This document shows, one piece after another, positions 1 through 10,300 of a DNA stretch of 48,210 nt. The notes beneath the pieces are model-generated. The model was not told the DNA's origin. It saw only the letters and a program-made list of their open reading frames with translations, and ran no database searches. The position numbers and the translations under genes are program-made. The stretch covers positions 1-48,210 of the forward strand of contig JACJNV010000066.1 in NCBI GenBank assembly GCA_014695175.1, in the 5' to 3' direction. Positions within the stretch are counted from its first letter, which is position 1, and each line of letters begins with the position of its first letter. The stretch is from Microcoleus sp. FACHB-DQ6. GTDB lineage: Bacteria; Cyanobacteriota; Cyanobacteriia; Cyanobacteriales; Microcoleaceae.

Positions 1-753
1 AACGATTCCATATCCGGCGGCGACAGCGATGACACGATTTTGGGTGGACAAGGCAACGACACGGGACTCGGAGGTTCGGGCAATGACTACGTGTTGGGCG
101 AGGCCGGCAGCGACTCCCTCGACGGCCAAGCGGGCGACGACACTCTCGACGGCGGTGCCGGCAGCGACTGTCTCAGCGGCGCCTTCGGCAATGACTTGGT
201 ATTGGGCGGCGATGACAACGACTCGCTTTCGGGCGGTGCGGGCAATGACATTTTGGGTGGCGGTGCCGGTTCTGACTTGCTCACGGGCGATGCTGGCAAT
301 GATTTCTTCTACTACGAAACTCCCAGCGAAGGCGTGGACGTGATTGCTGACTTTAACGCTAACGGCAGCGAGACCGACAGATTTTTGTTCAGGTCGTCAA
401 ATTTCGCAGGTTTAACCAACTCAGGAACTACTCTCGATTTCACCAGTTTTATCGTCAGGAATATCGGGTCTAGCGGCGACGACATCAGCAAGCAATCAGT
501 CATTTTGTTTGAATCTAAATTTGATAACGCTCAAGCAGTAAATGCAGTGTTGAAGAATCAAAAGGGTTCTAGCAAAACGGGAGCTTTCTTCGTGTACCTG
601 AACAATACTTTTAACAAGTACGTTCTCGGCTTTGACCCGAATGTGGCAGATGACAGTCTCCCAGCTTTTGATTTGGGAGTTTTGAATTCTATTCCTACAG
701 TGCCGGGGGCGCTCAGCACCGTCATTACTGCATCTGACTTTAAGTTTATTTAG
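1..753 (+). CDS. RTX calcium-binding protein, C-terminal part (5' end outside window)
   Basis: Frame 1 is open from the first base, so the gene starts upstream of the window. Its first half is a run of nonapeptides of the form GGxGxD (for example GGQGNDTGL and GGAGSDCLS), the Ca2+-binding beta-roll of RTX proteins. The last 150 residues or so form a globular C-terminal region (an ADFN motif, ending in SDFKFI) of the kind that carries the uncleaved type I secretion signal. The product is inferred to be exported by an ABC transporter/HlyD/TolC system and to act outside the cell or in the sheath. The next gene begins 34 bp downstream and has the same architecture and a similar last motif (GFDFTFI), so the two look like tandem paralogues. 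No enzymatic domain is visible; the upstream part is unknown. Confidence 0.85.
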   Translation, partial: NDSISGGDSDDTILGGQGNDTGLGGSGNDYVLGEAGSDSLDGQAGDDTLDGGAGSDCLSGAFGNDLVLGGDDNDSLSGGAGNDILGGGAGSDLLTGDAGNDFFYYETPSEGVDVIADFNANGSETDRFLFRSSNFAGLTNSGTTLDFTSFIVRNIGSSGDDISKQSVILFESKFDNAQAVNAVLKNQKGSSKTGAFFVYLNNTFNKYVLGFDPNVADDSLPAFDLGVLNSIPTVPGALSTVITASDFKFI

Positions 754-787
754 TAGTTTTTGAGTAGCGTCGCAAGGAGTCGGAACA

Positions 788-3730
788 ATGCCAAGTGCAG
801 TACCACTAATTTTTCTCGAAGGGCGGCTACCCGATGAGAACCAGGATAGTTTGGATAGCGGCACGGTGCCGCAGCCTACGCCGTCGTCGGGGACTTCGAC
901 AACGATGACGGGGACCGGGACTTCGATGACGGGGACCGGGACCGGGACTTCGATGACGGGGACCGGGACCGGGACTTCGATGACGGGGACCGGGACCGGG
1001 ACTTCGATGACGGGGACCGGGACCGGGACTTCGATGACGGGGACCGGGACCGGGACTTCGATGACGGGGACGAGCCCGGACATTTCGATCACCCCGGTGC
1101 CGCGGCCACCTCTGACAGTTCCCACGCCTCCCCCAGAGCCACTTTTTGTCGATGGCTTAGTTGTCGCAAATGACGGCAGTAACTATTTAATCGGCAGCTT
1201 GTTCAATGACACGATTTCCGGGGGTGGCGGCGACGACACGCTTTTGAGTCGGGACGGAGACGATCTACTCAGAGGCGAAGACGGTAACGATTCTCTCAAC
1301 GGTGGCGCTGGTAAAGATATTGTTGAGGGCGGGCGCGGCAATGACACGGCGCGGGGCGGCAAAGGCGATGACTTGGTTTCTGGCGACGAGGGCGATGACG
1401 TAGCTTTTGGGGACCAGGGCAACGATCTTGTCTTGGGTTCTGAAGGCAACGACTCGCTGTACGGCGGTAAAGGCAATGACTGTCTGCGCGGTGGTGGCGA
1501 GGACGACCTGATTTTTGGCGACAAGGGCAGTGACACTGTTTTTGGCGACACGGGTAACGACTGCCTCATAGGCGCTGGGGGCAATGATATTTTGTTGGGC
1601 CAGGAGGGCGGGGATGTCATCACCGGCGGTGTTGGTAACGATACTGGTGACGGCGGCGAGGGTGATGACCTGCTCTTTGGGGGCGACGGCACTGATTCTT
1701 TGTCTGGAGATGCTGGGGATGATATTCTTTCGGGCGATCGCGGATCGGATACTCTGACAGGAGGCGACGGATCGGATATCTGTGTTCTCGGTAGGGTCGG
1801 CACGTCGCCTGGTAGCAACGGGTTTCTCACTACTGGGGGCCGCGAAATCGGCGATGCTGATGTAATTAGAGATTTTAATCCGGGAGATTTGATCGGTCTG
1901 GCTGGAGGTCTCAACTTTACAGAGTTAGAAATTTTCCAGGGCCAAGGCTCGAATTCTAGCAACACGATTATTAGAGACAGGCGAACTGGGGAATTTTTGG
2001 CGGTGTTGATTGATGTTCGATCGAACTCGCTAGATGAATCTCGGTTCACTACAGCTCAAATACCCCGCGTAGACGACAATCCCTTCACCATTGAGGGGAC
2101 AACTCCTTCTAGCGGCGGGACAACTCCTTCTAGCGGCGGGACAACTCCTTCTAGCGGCGGGACAACTCCTGCTAGCGGCGGGACAACTCCTGCTAGCGGC
2201 GGGACAGCTCCTGCTAGCGGCGGGACAGCTCCTGCTAGCGGCGGGACAGCTCCTGCTAGCGGCGGGACAGCTCCTGCTAGCGGCGGGACAGCTCCTGCTA
2301 GCGGCGGGACAGCTCCTGCTAGCGGCGGGACAGCTCCTGCTAGCGGCGGGACAACAACGGGGCCATTGCCGGTACAGGTTCCGGGTACGAGTCCGAGTCC
2401 GACTGCGGGCGCGACAACTCCGAGTCCGAGTCCTTCGATCGTCCCGACTCCAACTGCGGCGCCCCCAACTCCTCCGCCTTTGGGCGGGGGGCCGACTCCG
2501 CCGAGTTTTACATCTCCGACTCCTAACCAGCCGCCGATCGTGGAAGCTGGCAAGACGGTGACTGGTTTGCAGAATTTGCCTCTGTCTCTGAGCATTTCGG
2601 CGCCCAGCGACCCGGAGGGCCAGCCGCTGTCGATCGCGGTAGTCGGACTTCCCAATCCTACTTTTGGTCAGGTAATTACGGGTACAAACCCCCTCAGCGT
2701 GAACCAAAAGTTAACCGTTCAGGATTTACTTGGGCTGAAATTTCAACCTGGAACAAACGCGATCGGGCCAGCCGGTTCTTTCAGCTACAGCGTAGCTGAC
2801 GACCAAGGCGGCACGGCAGCAGCGTCAGTCGCAATTAACATCAATTCTTTCGATACCTCTGTAACTGTTCCAACTACCCTGTCGCCGATTGCTGTCAATG
2901 ACGGCATCATATTTACGAGTACGAATAATTCGCAGCCCACTTTCATCGACGTGCTGGCCAACGATTCCAGCCCGCAACAAGGATCGCTCAACATTATCAA
3001 TGTCAGCACACCGCAACTGGGGATAGCTGTAAATCTTGTCTCTCAAGTGCAATTCATCCCCGGCAACGTAGCGGGTACAACTGCTTTCACCTACAGCGTC
3101 AGCGACGGAGTGGGGACACTTCCGGGCGTAGGTACTATCACCGTCCAAATCTTGCCTGCAGATAGCGGGCCTAACAATTTGGTTGGGGGTTCTTTGCCGG
3201 ACAATTTGGACGGTTTGGCGGGCAGCGATACTATTGATGGTCAAGGCGGCAACGATACGATTAACGGCGATTTGGATAACGACGTGCTCGTAGGCGGCCT
3301 CGGTGCAGATACCATGACGGGCGGTGGCGGCAACAATCAATTCCGCTATACCAGCCCTGCACAAGGTGGGCCAGTCTTTGATGCGGCTTCTTCGGCGGCG
3401 ATCGATGCTGCGATCGCGGCGGGCGGATACGATGTGATTACTGATTTTAACGGTCTCGGTGTGCCGATCGCCGATCAGTTTAATTTTGCCCCAGGATTCC
3501 CCAATCTCAGCAATGGCAGTCAAGTTCTGCTGAATGTGCAGACAACTGTTTCTGCAAATATTCTGGGAGGAACTGCTTTCTTGTTTGCTTACGATTCCGG
3601 TGGCAATACTTACATCATTTATGACGGCAATGGCAATAACGTGGCCGGTGCTGATTCTCGCATTTTGGCGAAGTTAAATGGTGTAACTGGGGTTTCTTCT
3701 CTTTCGGGCTTTGACTTCACGTTTATCTAA
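788..3730 (+). CDS. Large RTX/tandem Ig-like repeat secreted protein
   Basis: A 980-residue protein. The ATG at 788 follows AAGGAG at 774-779. Approximate domain order: a Thr/Gly/Met-rich repeat (45-95); a proline-rich linker; about 20 RTX nonapeptides GGxGxD (120-325); an IRDFNPGD-type domain (350-420); a near-perfect 7-residue repeat (438-521); a Pro/Ser/Thr-rich spacer (522-600); two Ig/cadherin-like modules (about 605-800, with SVADDQGGT and SVSDGVGT); a short second RTX block (815-855); and a C-terminal region ending GFDFTFI. There is no Sec signal peptide, which fits C-terminal-signal type I secretion. A role as a Ca2+-dependent surface, adhesion or sheath protein is inference. The two low-complexity tracts are very pure at DNA level, so their copy number is probably unstable between strains. 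Confidence 0.85.
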   Translation: MPSAVPLIFLEGRLPDENQDSLDSGTVPQPTPSSGTSTTMTGTGTSMTGTGTGTSMTGTGTGTSMTGTGTGTSMTGTGTGTSMTGTGTGTSMTGTSPDISITPVPRPPLTVPTPPPEPLFVDGLVVANDGSNYLIGSLFNDTISGGGGDDTLLSRDGDDLLRGEDGNDSLNGGAGKDIVEGGRGNDTARGGKGDDLVSGDEGDDVAFGDQGNDLVLGSEGNDSLYGGKGNDCLRGGGEDDLIFGDKGSDTVFGDTGNDCLIGAGGNDILLGQEGGDVITGGVGNDTGDGGEGDDLLFGGDGTDSLSGDAGDDILSGDRGSDTLTGGDGSDICVLGRVGTSPGSNGFLTTGGREIGDADVIRDFNPGDLIGLAGGLNFTELEIFQGQGSNSSNTIIRDRRTGEFLAVLIDVRSNSLDESRFTTAQIPRVDDNPFTIEGTTPSSGGTTPSSGGTTPSSGGTTPASGGTTPASGGTAPASGGTAPASGGTAPASGGTAPASGGTAPASGGTAPASGGTAPASGGTTTGPLPVQVPGTSPSPTAGATTPSPSPSIVPTPTAAPPTPPPLGGGPTPPSFTSPTPNQPPIVEAGKTVTGLQNLPLSLSISAPSDPEGQPLSIAVVGLPNPTFGQVITGTNPLSVNQKLTVQDLLGLKFQPGTNAIGPAGSFSYSVADDQGGTAAASVAININSFDTSVTVPTTLSPIAVNDGIIFTSTNNSQPTFIDVLANDSSPQQGSLNIINVSTPQLGIAVNLVSQVQFIPGNVAGTTAFTYSVSDGVGTLPGVGTITVQILPADSGPNNLVGGSLPDNLDGLAGSDTIDGQGGNDTINGDLDNDVLVGGLGADTMTGGGGNNQFRYTSPAQGGPVFDAASSAAIDAAIAAGGYDVITDFNGLGVPIADQFNFAPGFPNLSNGSQVLLNVQTTVSANILGGTAFLFAYDSGGNTYIIYDGNGNNVAGADSRILAKLNGVTGVSSLSGFDFTFI
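920..1072 (+). repeat. 27-bp in-frame tandem repeat, about 5.7 copies
   Basis: The unit starts ACTTCGATGACGGGG and continues with two GACCGG-type triplet pairs. Full copies begin at 920, 947, 974, 1001 and 1028, with a partial copy from 1055. It encodes TSMTGTGTG and is practically identical from unit to unit. It lies near the N-terminus of the RTX protein. Confidence 0.95.
2099..2350 (+). repeat. 21-bp in-frame tandem repeat, 12 copies
   Basis: Twelve exact-length 21-bp units code for TTPSSGG (3 units), TTPASGG (2) and TAPASGG (7). The variants are in ordered blocks, which suggests growth by slippage or unequal exchange from one end. The tract separates the two halves of the RTX protein. 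Confidence 0.97.
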
Positions 3731-3756
3731 AAAGATAAGAGGTTTGAAACCGCAGA

Positions 3757-3800
3757 TTAACGCAGATAAACGCCGATTGTCTTGGCTTTATCTGCGTTAA
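3757..3800. repeat. Inverted repeat with AACGCAGATAAA arms, copy 1
   Basis: A perfect 14-bp stem (3757-3770 with 3787-3800, loop 16 nt) lies just after the RTX gene. A sister copy is at 3913-3955, a looser one at 23546-23584 and a half-site at 45316-45352. It may end the RTX transcript, but there is no clear T-run. Confidence 0.85.
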
Positions 3801-3912
3801 TTTGTGTTTAGCTGAGGTAAAATTAAATCTCTTTTTTTTGAATAAAAGTCCCAAAAAAGAGCCAAGTATAGCACCGAAGTTTGAGAAAAGTCCGAGGTTT
3901 GAAACCGCATAA

Positions 3913-3955
3913 AAACGCAGATAAACGCCCATTTCTTGGTAGTTTATCTGCGTTT
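3913..3955. repeat. Inverted repeat with AACGCAGATAAAC arms, copy 2
   Basis: A 14-bp perfect stem (3913-3926 with 3942-3955, loop 15 nt). It sits between the convergent RTX and rhomboid genes. A GGTTTGAAACCGCA lead-in precedes both this copy and the one at 3757. Confidence 0.85.
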
Positions 3956-3980
3956 ATTTGCGGTCATCTGCAGTGAAAAA

Positions 3981-4685
3981 TTAAATCTGATTTTCTTCAG
4001 AAAACAATCCCAGCAAAGGGCCGAGAATAGCGCCGAAAACAAAGCCGCCGGCGTGGGCCCAGTAGGCAACTCCCCCGGATTCCATGCCGACACTTGCCGG
4101 GGCATTCAACGAAGCCAGGCCGCTCAATGCTTGCTGTGCAAACCAAAATCCTAGAAAGAAGAAAGCGGGGACTCTGACGGTGGTAAAAAAGATTCCCAGG
4201 GGAAGCAGTGTCAGAACTCTGGCTTGGGGATATCTGAGAATGTAAGCTCCCATCACGCCTGCGATCGCGCCGCTAGCACCTAGGGACGGAATGGCAGATG
4301 CTGAGGAAAAAAACCACTGAGTTAGTGATGCTAAAACGCCGCAAGTAAGGTAAAATATTATAAATTTGACGTGTCCTAAACGGTCTTCTACGTTGTTGCC
4401 AAAAATCCACAAAAATAACATATTGCCGGCAATGTGGAGAAAGCCTGCGTGCAGAAATTGGGAGCTAATTAGTGTTGTCCATTCGGGAAATGGCGAAGCT
4501 GGCAGGGCAACCCGACACATATTGCTTAGCTGGCAAGGAATTACGGCCCAAGAGTAGAAGAATTGGGTTAATTGTCGATCGCCCAAACTGAGTTCGTACA
4601 AAAATACTAATATGTTTGCAGCAACCAGCCCGTAGGTAACGTAGGGAGTGATAGTAATGGGATTTTCATCGCGTAAGGGAACCAC
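3981..4685 (-). CDS. Rhomboid-family intramembrane serine protease
   Basis: A 234-residue polytopic membrane protein, the usual size for a bacterial rhomboid with six helices. The catalytic dyad is visible: GASG with Ser138 and WAHAGG with His211. Further rhomboid signs are a long L1-type loop after the first helix (TPYVTYGLVAANILVFLYEL), HAGFLHIAGNMLFLW (the HxxxN oxyanion helix) and FGNNVEDRLG. It would cleave transmembrane segments within the membrane; the substrate is unknown. The ATG at 4685 is the only sensible start. The RTX gene runs towards it from the other side, with about 250 bp of repeats between. It stands alone, so the context gives no hint of its substrate. Confidence 0.92.
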   Translation of the reverse strand: MVPLRDENPITITPYVTYGLVAANILVFLYELSLGDRQLTQFFYSWAVIPCQLSNMCRVALPASPFPEWTTLISSQFLHAGFLHIAGNMLFLWIFGNNVEDRLGHVKFIIFYLTCGVLASLTQWFFSSASAIPSLGASGAIAGVMGAYILRYPQARVLTLLPLGIFFTTVRVPAFFFLGFWFAQQALSGLASLNAPASVGMESGGVAYWAHAGGFVFGAILGPLLGLFSEENQI

Positions 4686-5142
4686 GGCCTTTTTTCCTCA
4701 TCAAAATATTGGCAACACAGTAGCGCATTTATAGCCTAGGTGTCTCCTGTCTAAAGGAAGAGGGAAGAAGGCAATTCGATTTTAGATTTTAGATTTTAGA
4801 TTTTAGATTTTAGAATTGAAGAAAGCGACTTGACGGATGTATCCGGGGGCTGGTTATCGGATACTATATTTTTTATTTCTGCACGGATGAATCCGGAGGC
4901 TGGTACCGCCCCTGGGTGCCGCAAGCGTCCTTCAAACCCGCCGTATGCCACTGAAACAAAAATAAAACCCATTTAATAAAACCCTCCACCTTGCAGTTAG
5001 TTGAATATCTGCTTTTTAGTGTTGGGTTTTATTTTACCGCAAAGGCGTATATTGTAGGATTGCAGAGCAAGTTTGTAGCTGCGATATTGGTGCGGGTTTT
5101 CACCTCTCAACAAAACTACAAACTTATTTATCTCCTTGCTGA
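4686..5142. other. Intergenic region with composite repeat; no convincing gene
   Basis: It holds a GATTTTA array (4778-4812), then two related motifs of the form GGATGNATCCGGNGGC at 4833-4854 and 4883-4904. A 61-codon plus-strand reading frame at 4991-5176 lacks a ribosome binding site and overlaps the 3' end of the PfpI-like gene, so I do not call it. Confidence 0.7.
4778..4905 (+). repeat. Composite repeat: 5 x GATTTTA plus a 72-bp core
   Basis: Five GATTTTA units (4778-4812) are followed by about 20 bp of unrelated sequence and a 72-bp core with TTATCGGATAC and TTTTTTATTTCTG in its middle and a GGATGNATCC half-palindrome at each end. The reverse complement of 47540-47655 has the same order of parts and aligns over the whole core with few differences. 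Confidence 0.85.
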
Positions 5143-6240
5143 TTACATTTTTACAGCGGGGCTAGTCGAAGGTTGAGGCGACTTAATTTCCTGGGAAGCT
5201 GCACGGGCGCGGTAGAGTTTAGCAACGGCTTGCTCACACTTAGACAAATCCGATTCTATCTCTGTCAAAATGGCAGTTGATACGGGATCTGTGAACTTCA
5301 CGCGCAGGTTGTTGACATCGACAACACCGGTTTGCAACTCACCTAGAGTGCTCCGCAGCAAAAAGTTTTCATCGGTTCCTTGCATCGAAGCTTTTAATTT
5401 AGCGTATTTGTCAGCAATTTGGGCAGGAATTGAGGGTTTTTCACCGAAATCGTTGAGGCGTTTTTCGAGAGCGAGGATGTGGTTCTGTTTGTTTTGAATC
5501 ATTTCTCTCAAGAGCGATCGCAAATCGCTGTCTTGGGTTTTTTCCGCATAATTTTGAAACGCTTCGCAAGCATAGCGTTCCCCTGCGAGGGCGGTATTCA
5601 AACCTTTAACAATGTCGCCTTGTGTAGAACCTCCCCAACCATTAGCTAATTTCCACCATTCTGCATTTGTGTCACTTTCTTCTGGCAAACCGACTTCTTT
5701 TCCGCCGTAACCTAGGCGAGCCATAATTGCAGTGGTAAATATTGCTAAATCTCCAGGTTGGCGGGAAGTGATCAAGTTGCCGTCAACTACTAAAGCTTCG
5801 TTAATGTAGTTAGCCCCGGCATTAATCATGTCTGTTTTAATTGCCAAGAAACCAGTCGCATTTTTGCCTTTCAGCAAGTCGGCTTCAATCAAAACTTGCG
5901 GGCCGTGGCAAACAGCAGCGACGATTTTTCCTTGCTCAAATGCTTCTCGTACAAAACGTACTGTATTGGGATTAGTCCGCATCATATCGGGAGCCATACC
6001 GCCGGGAATTATCACTGCATCGAATTCTGCGGGTACTGCTTCCGTGGTAGTTCCGTCAGCCTGCTGGGCAACTTTTCCTTGTTTCCCTGCATACTTTTCG
6101 TTTGTCCGCGAACCGAGGACAACTACTTCAAATCCTGCTTGTTTTAAGGCGTTGTAAGGAACTAGAAATTCCGAATCTTCTACTCCATTTTCGATGAGTA
6201 TGGCAACTCGTTTGGTGTTGGTGCCGTTATCTGTTGTCAT
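5143..6240 (-). CDS. PfpI/DJ-1 domain fused to PA2169-type ferritin-like four-helix domain
   Basis: The N-terminal half (about 10-190) is a DJ-1/PfpI class I glutamine-amidotransferase-like fold with the nucleophile elbow AVCHGP (Cys111, His112) and an upstream acidic residue in IENGVED (Glu17). Members act as proteases, glyoxalase or deglycase-like enzymes, or stress proteins; the substrate cannot be read here. Residues about 200-340 match the PA2169/DUF2383 four-helix family (GLNTALAGERYACEAF, NKQNHILALEKRL), often linked to stress. I chose the ATG at 6240, preceded by GAGG 10 nt upstream; an in-frame TTG at 6246 is less likely. The SDR gene lies upstream on the same strand with a 137-bp gap. 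Both halves look intact. Confidence 0.85.
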   Translation of the reverse strand: MTTDNGTNTKRVAILIENGVEDSEFLVPYNALKQAGFEVVVLGSRTNEKYAGKQGKVAQQADGTTTEAVPAEFDAVIIPGGMAPDMMRTNPNTVRFVREAFEQGKIVAAVCHGPQVLIEADLLKGKNATGFLAIKTDMINAGANYINEALVVDGNLITSRQPGDLAIFTTAIMARLGYGGKEVGLPEESDTNAEWWKLANGWGGSTQGDIVKGLNTALAGERYACEAFQNYAEKTQDSDLRSLLREMIQNKQNHILALEKRLNDFGEKPSIPAQIADKYAKLKASMQGTDENFLLRSTLGELQTGVVDVNNLRVKFTDPVSTAILTEIESDLSKCEQAVAKLYRARAASQEIKSPQPSTSPAVKM

Positions 6241-6377
6241 AATCAACTTTCCTCAGACTATCTTTTTATCTAACGCTAAGTGATTGATGGAGTTTTTAGC
6301 GTCTTGCTAAAGTGATAAATGAGTTAGTTTTAAAAGGTATCAGCGTGAGCCTTGAGAGGTATTTTACAGTAATTGTC

Positions 6378-7136
6378 TCAATGCACATAAGAGGCCCCGT
6401 TAATATCGATCGTAGTCCCGGTAGCGTGTGCAGCTAAACCCGACGCTAAAAACGCGATAACATTGGCAACATCTTGAGGAGGAGCGATTTTGCCGATCGG
6501 GATATCGCGAATAATATCAGCTTCACCGAACTCCTGAATAAACTGATTAGACATTTCTGTACTGACAAATCCCGGTGCAACTGTAAATGCCAAAATATTA
6601 TCAGCCGCAAACCCTCTAGCGATGCTGCGAGTTAAAGCAACAATAGCACCTTTAGAAGCGGCGTAGTGCAGATAATTCGGGTCATCGCCGCGAAAAGCAG
6701 CGCGACTTGCTATATTAATAATTGTGCCGACTTTGCGAGTTTTAAAATGAAGAATTGCTTCCCGGCACAAATCAGCAACCGCCACTAAATTAACTTGTAG
6801 AGTTTGCTGCCAAGCTGACGACCAAATCTCGAAATCGTCGTCTATACCTGCTGACTGCATAATCCCCGCATTATTAACTAAAATATCAATATGACCGCGC
6901 CATTTTAAAGCATCTCGCCACAAACTCGATGCCGCATTTTCCACCATCAAATCTGCTGCCAATAAATAACAGCGATCGCGCGCAACACTTGCTGCTACCG
7001 CTTCCGCTTCTTTCTGACTGCGAAAGTAATGCAAAATCACCTCGGCCCCAGCATTAACCAGAGTCCGCACCGTCACTGCACCAATCCCTTTCGAGCCACC
7101 AGTTACTAAAATTACCTTTCCGGTTAAATCAATCAT
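6378..7136 (-). CDS. Short-chain dehydrogenase/reductase (SDR), classical type
   Basis: A 252-residue Rossmann protein of standard classical-SDR length. It has the cofactor motif TGGSKGIG (12-19), NNAG (88-91) and the catalytic Ser144, Tyr158 and Lys162 (YAASK). The nearest functional group is FabG-like 3-oxoacyl or alcohol dehydrogenases; the substrate cannot be assigned from sequence. The residues after beta-2 (HYFRSQKEA) suggest NADP(H) rather than NAD(H), but this is tentative. It lies on the same strand as the PfpI-ferritin-like gene, 137 bp apart, so co-transcription is possible. No regulatory site is obvious in the 257 bp between it and the histidine kinase stop. Confidence 0.9.
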   Translation of the reverse strand: MIDLTGKVILVTGGSKGIGAVTVRTLVNAGAEVILHYFRSQKEAEAVAASVARDRCYLLAADLMVENAASSLWRDALKWRGHIDILVNNAGIMQSAGIDDDFEIWSSAWQQTLQVNLVAVADLCREAILHFKTRKVGTIINIASRAAFRGDDPNYLHYAASKGAIVALTRSIARGFAADNILAFTVAPGFVSTEMSNQFIQEFGEADIIRDIPIGKIAPPQDVANVIAFLASGLAAHATGTTIDINGASYVH

Positions 7137-7393
7137 TTCTCTATCTCTTTTCTCTTTTTCGGCGCCTCAGCACCCTCTGCAGTTAATAAAAAAAATAAAT
7201 CCCCTTCACACACGAAATAGAATTTCTATATGATACAGCACATTCCATCTAATGTGTATGCCATTTCCTCATGCTGATGGATATCGGCAATAGACCTCTC
7301 CAAAAACTTCCAAATCATTTCCCATGTTGGTGTCTATTGGAAATATAGCCACTGCTTACAGCACTGTAGCTTCTTTGTCCGGAAAGTCGATAA

Positions 7394-10300
7394 CTACAGT
7401 GGATTCGGCAGCAAAGGTCGAATCAGCTCCATAATTCGATCGGAATTAAAATTATTGATATAATCGGTTAGTGCTTTGGACAAACTTGCTTTGGATTCGG
7501 GAATTTGTAGAATTAATTCGTTCATAACTTCGGTATCGAGATAGTACGCGGCTTGATACATTTGTTCTAACCACTGAGGGGACATTACGGATATATCTTC
7601 TACAGACACCGTTTCAACTAATTGTTTTTGTGGAGTTTGTTCTAGGACTTCGTAGATATATTGCACTGGCAAATATTTAGCGATTTTGTCAAAGATGTCT
7701 CTCTGCTGAAATGGCTTGCTTATAAAGTCGTTAAAGCCAGCCATAACAACTTTCTCTCGCTCTTCTTCAAAAATACTGGCAGTTAAAGCAATAATGACAG
7801 TTTGTTGGCTCTGAGGGCGTTCTCTAATATATTTACTAGCTGTGTAGCCATCCACGATCGGCATTCGCAAATCCATCAGAATCAGGTGCGGCCGCCAACT
7901 CTCCCACAGCGAGAGTGCCTCCACTCCCTCTTTTGCTTCTCTCACCTCAAAACCAACCGAGGTAAGGAACTCGACTAACAAGCGACGATTTTCTTCTAAA
8001 TCTTCAACAATAAGAATGCGGTAAGTCGGTTGTCCGGGAGCTAAACCAATTACTCTTTGATTACTTGATTCTGGGGGTAATGATTCTGCTTGAGGTAACT
8101 GTACAGGAATCTCAAACGAAAAAGTGCTACCTCGGTGCAAAGTGCTTTTAACGCGAATTTGACCGCCCATGAGTTTGACGAGTTTTTGACTGATGGCTAA
8201 ACCAAGCCCACTACCTTGACTCAAATTATTCCCAGCTTGGGCTTGCACAAATACCTTAAATAGGCTATCAATTTCTGTGGGGGCAATTCCCACGCCTGTA
8301 TCTTCAACTTCAAAACATAGGTGACAGGATGTTGTGTCTCTTTGTCTTGCTCTTACCCGTAGGGTGACGCTTCCTTTGTTGGTAAACTTAATCGCATTAC
8401 CGAGCAGATTGACGAAGACTTGGTAGAGTTTTTTATTGTCGCTATGCACAAATCTAGGAATGTCGGGAGCTAGATCGAAAATTAGTTGCAATTCTTTAGA
8501 TTGGACTTTAACTTGGAACATTTCTTCAATAGAAGCCAGCAAATTTGTCAAATCAAAGTCAGAAAGATTGAGGGTCATCCGTCCGCTCTCTATTTTGGAT
8601 AAATCTAAAATATCGTTAATCAAGTCCAATAAATGTCTACCGCTACGATTGACAATTTGTAAACGTTCTTGGAGAGAAGGAGTCAGATTTGTATCATAGC
8701 TCATCAATTGCGTGAAGCCCAAAATTGAGTTCAGGGGGGTGCGGAGTTCGTGGCTCATGTTGGCAAGGAAGACAGTCTTGGCTTGGTTTGCTTCATTTGC
8801 GTGGTGAAATTCCAACTCAGCTTGTTTGCGATCGCTAATGTCAATTAAATATCCCAAGATTTCTACAGGTTTACCTGAATTATCTCGAATTAGCCTAAGC
8901 TGACCGAGCATCCAGCGATAAACCCCATCGGAGCGACGAAAACGGTATTCGTGGAAATAAAAATCATTAACGAATAAATTTCCTAAGCCCTTAAGCACTG
9001 GTTCTAGATCATCTGGGTGTAAGTGATTCACCCAAAATTTAGAATCTTCTAAAAACTCCCTGGTTTCGTAGCCCAATATATCTTTGATATTTGCGCTGAG
9101 GAACGTTGTTCCATAATCGCCAGCAGCTTTACTGCTAAAAATGACAACGGGGCTGTAGTTTAGAAGAAAGTTAAGGCGATGTGTGGTAGCTTGCAAGGCT
9201 TGCTCAGCCAGTTTTAGCTCTGTTGCGTCCTCCTGAACGGCAACATATACAGTTCCGTATTCAGGATGCTCAAACATGGATGTATGAACTCTGCACCAAA
9301 AGAGAGTTCCATCTTTCTTTCTACTGTGGGCTTCATATTTCGCTTCGCCGGTCTGTTGAATTTGACTGACTATATCTAGAACGGTTACATCTGGTGTAAA
9401 ATTTGTATCGACATAATTCAAGACACCAAGGGGTTGGCCTGCTAGTTCGCCCTCTGTGCAGCCAAACATAGCGTCAAAAGTAGGGTTTGTGTAGACTATT
9501 ATGAGGTCGGAGGCTTTAATTAAACACACTCCTCCTGCCATGTTATTCATGATAATGCTTTGAATATCTAGCGTTTTTTGAGCTTCTTTTCGAGCGGTAA
9601 TGTCTTGGATCTGAGCAATAAAATGCAGTGGATTTCCCTGTCCATCTTGTACTAGCGAGCCATCAAGAAGAATCCAAATTATATGTCCTTGTTTATGGAA
9701 ATACCGTTTTTCCAGTTGGTAAGTTGAAATTGTTCCTGCTAATAGTTGATGGGCATAACTAAGATCCGCGTCTAAATCGTCAGGATGGGTGATGTCTTGG
9801 AAAGTTAACGCTAACAACTCTTCTGAGGAGTAGCCAAGAATCTGACATAAGGAAGGATTGACTTTAATCCAGTGCCCATCAAGTGAAACGAGCGCCATCC
9901 CGATAGAGGCATCTTCAAACGCATGGCGAAACTGCTCTTCACTGTTTCGTAAAGCCATCTCAATTTGTTGGCGATTTATTTCAGCTCGTTTGCGATCGGT
10001 GATGTCGCGTTTAATTACAGAACCCCCAATAATTCTGCCTGTGGTGTCCTTCAGAGGTGATATGGTACAAGATATGTGGATAAGCTGTCCATCTTTGCGG
10101 ACACGCACGGTTTCATAGTTTTTAACCGTTTCTCCTTGTCCAATCGTTTCTAGGATGTGCTGTTCTTCGTAGGTAAGATGGGAGGGAATTAGAAGGAGGA
10201 TCGATTGTCCTATGATTTCTTCAGCCTTGTAGCCAAAGATTTTTTCTGCTGCATTGTTCCAGGTTAAAATGATGCCGTCTAATGACTTGCTAATAACTGC

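Noticed and set aside
496..1125. Minus-strand frame of 209 codons with repeated VPVPVIEV
   Set aside because: It is the antisense of the 27-bp repeat and RTX sequence; its regularity comes from the repeat, and no ribosome site or family match is seen.
2099..2350. Possible CRISPR array from regular 21-bp repeats
   Set aside because: Units are contiguous without spacers and code in frame for TxPxSGG; it is a minisatellite.
1183..2655. Long Ser/Pro-rich or Arg/Cys-rich frames opposite the large RTX gene
   Set aside because: Shadows of GGxGxD and 21-bp repeats in other frames; the plus-strand gene has domains and a Shine-Dalgarno.
4991..5176. Small plus-strand membrane-like ORF of 61 codons
   Set aside because: No ribosome site, overlaps the 3' end of a convincing gene, and no family resemblance.
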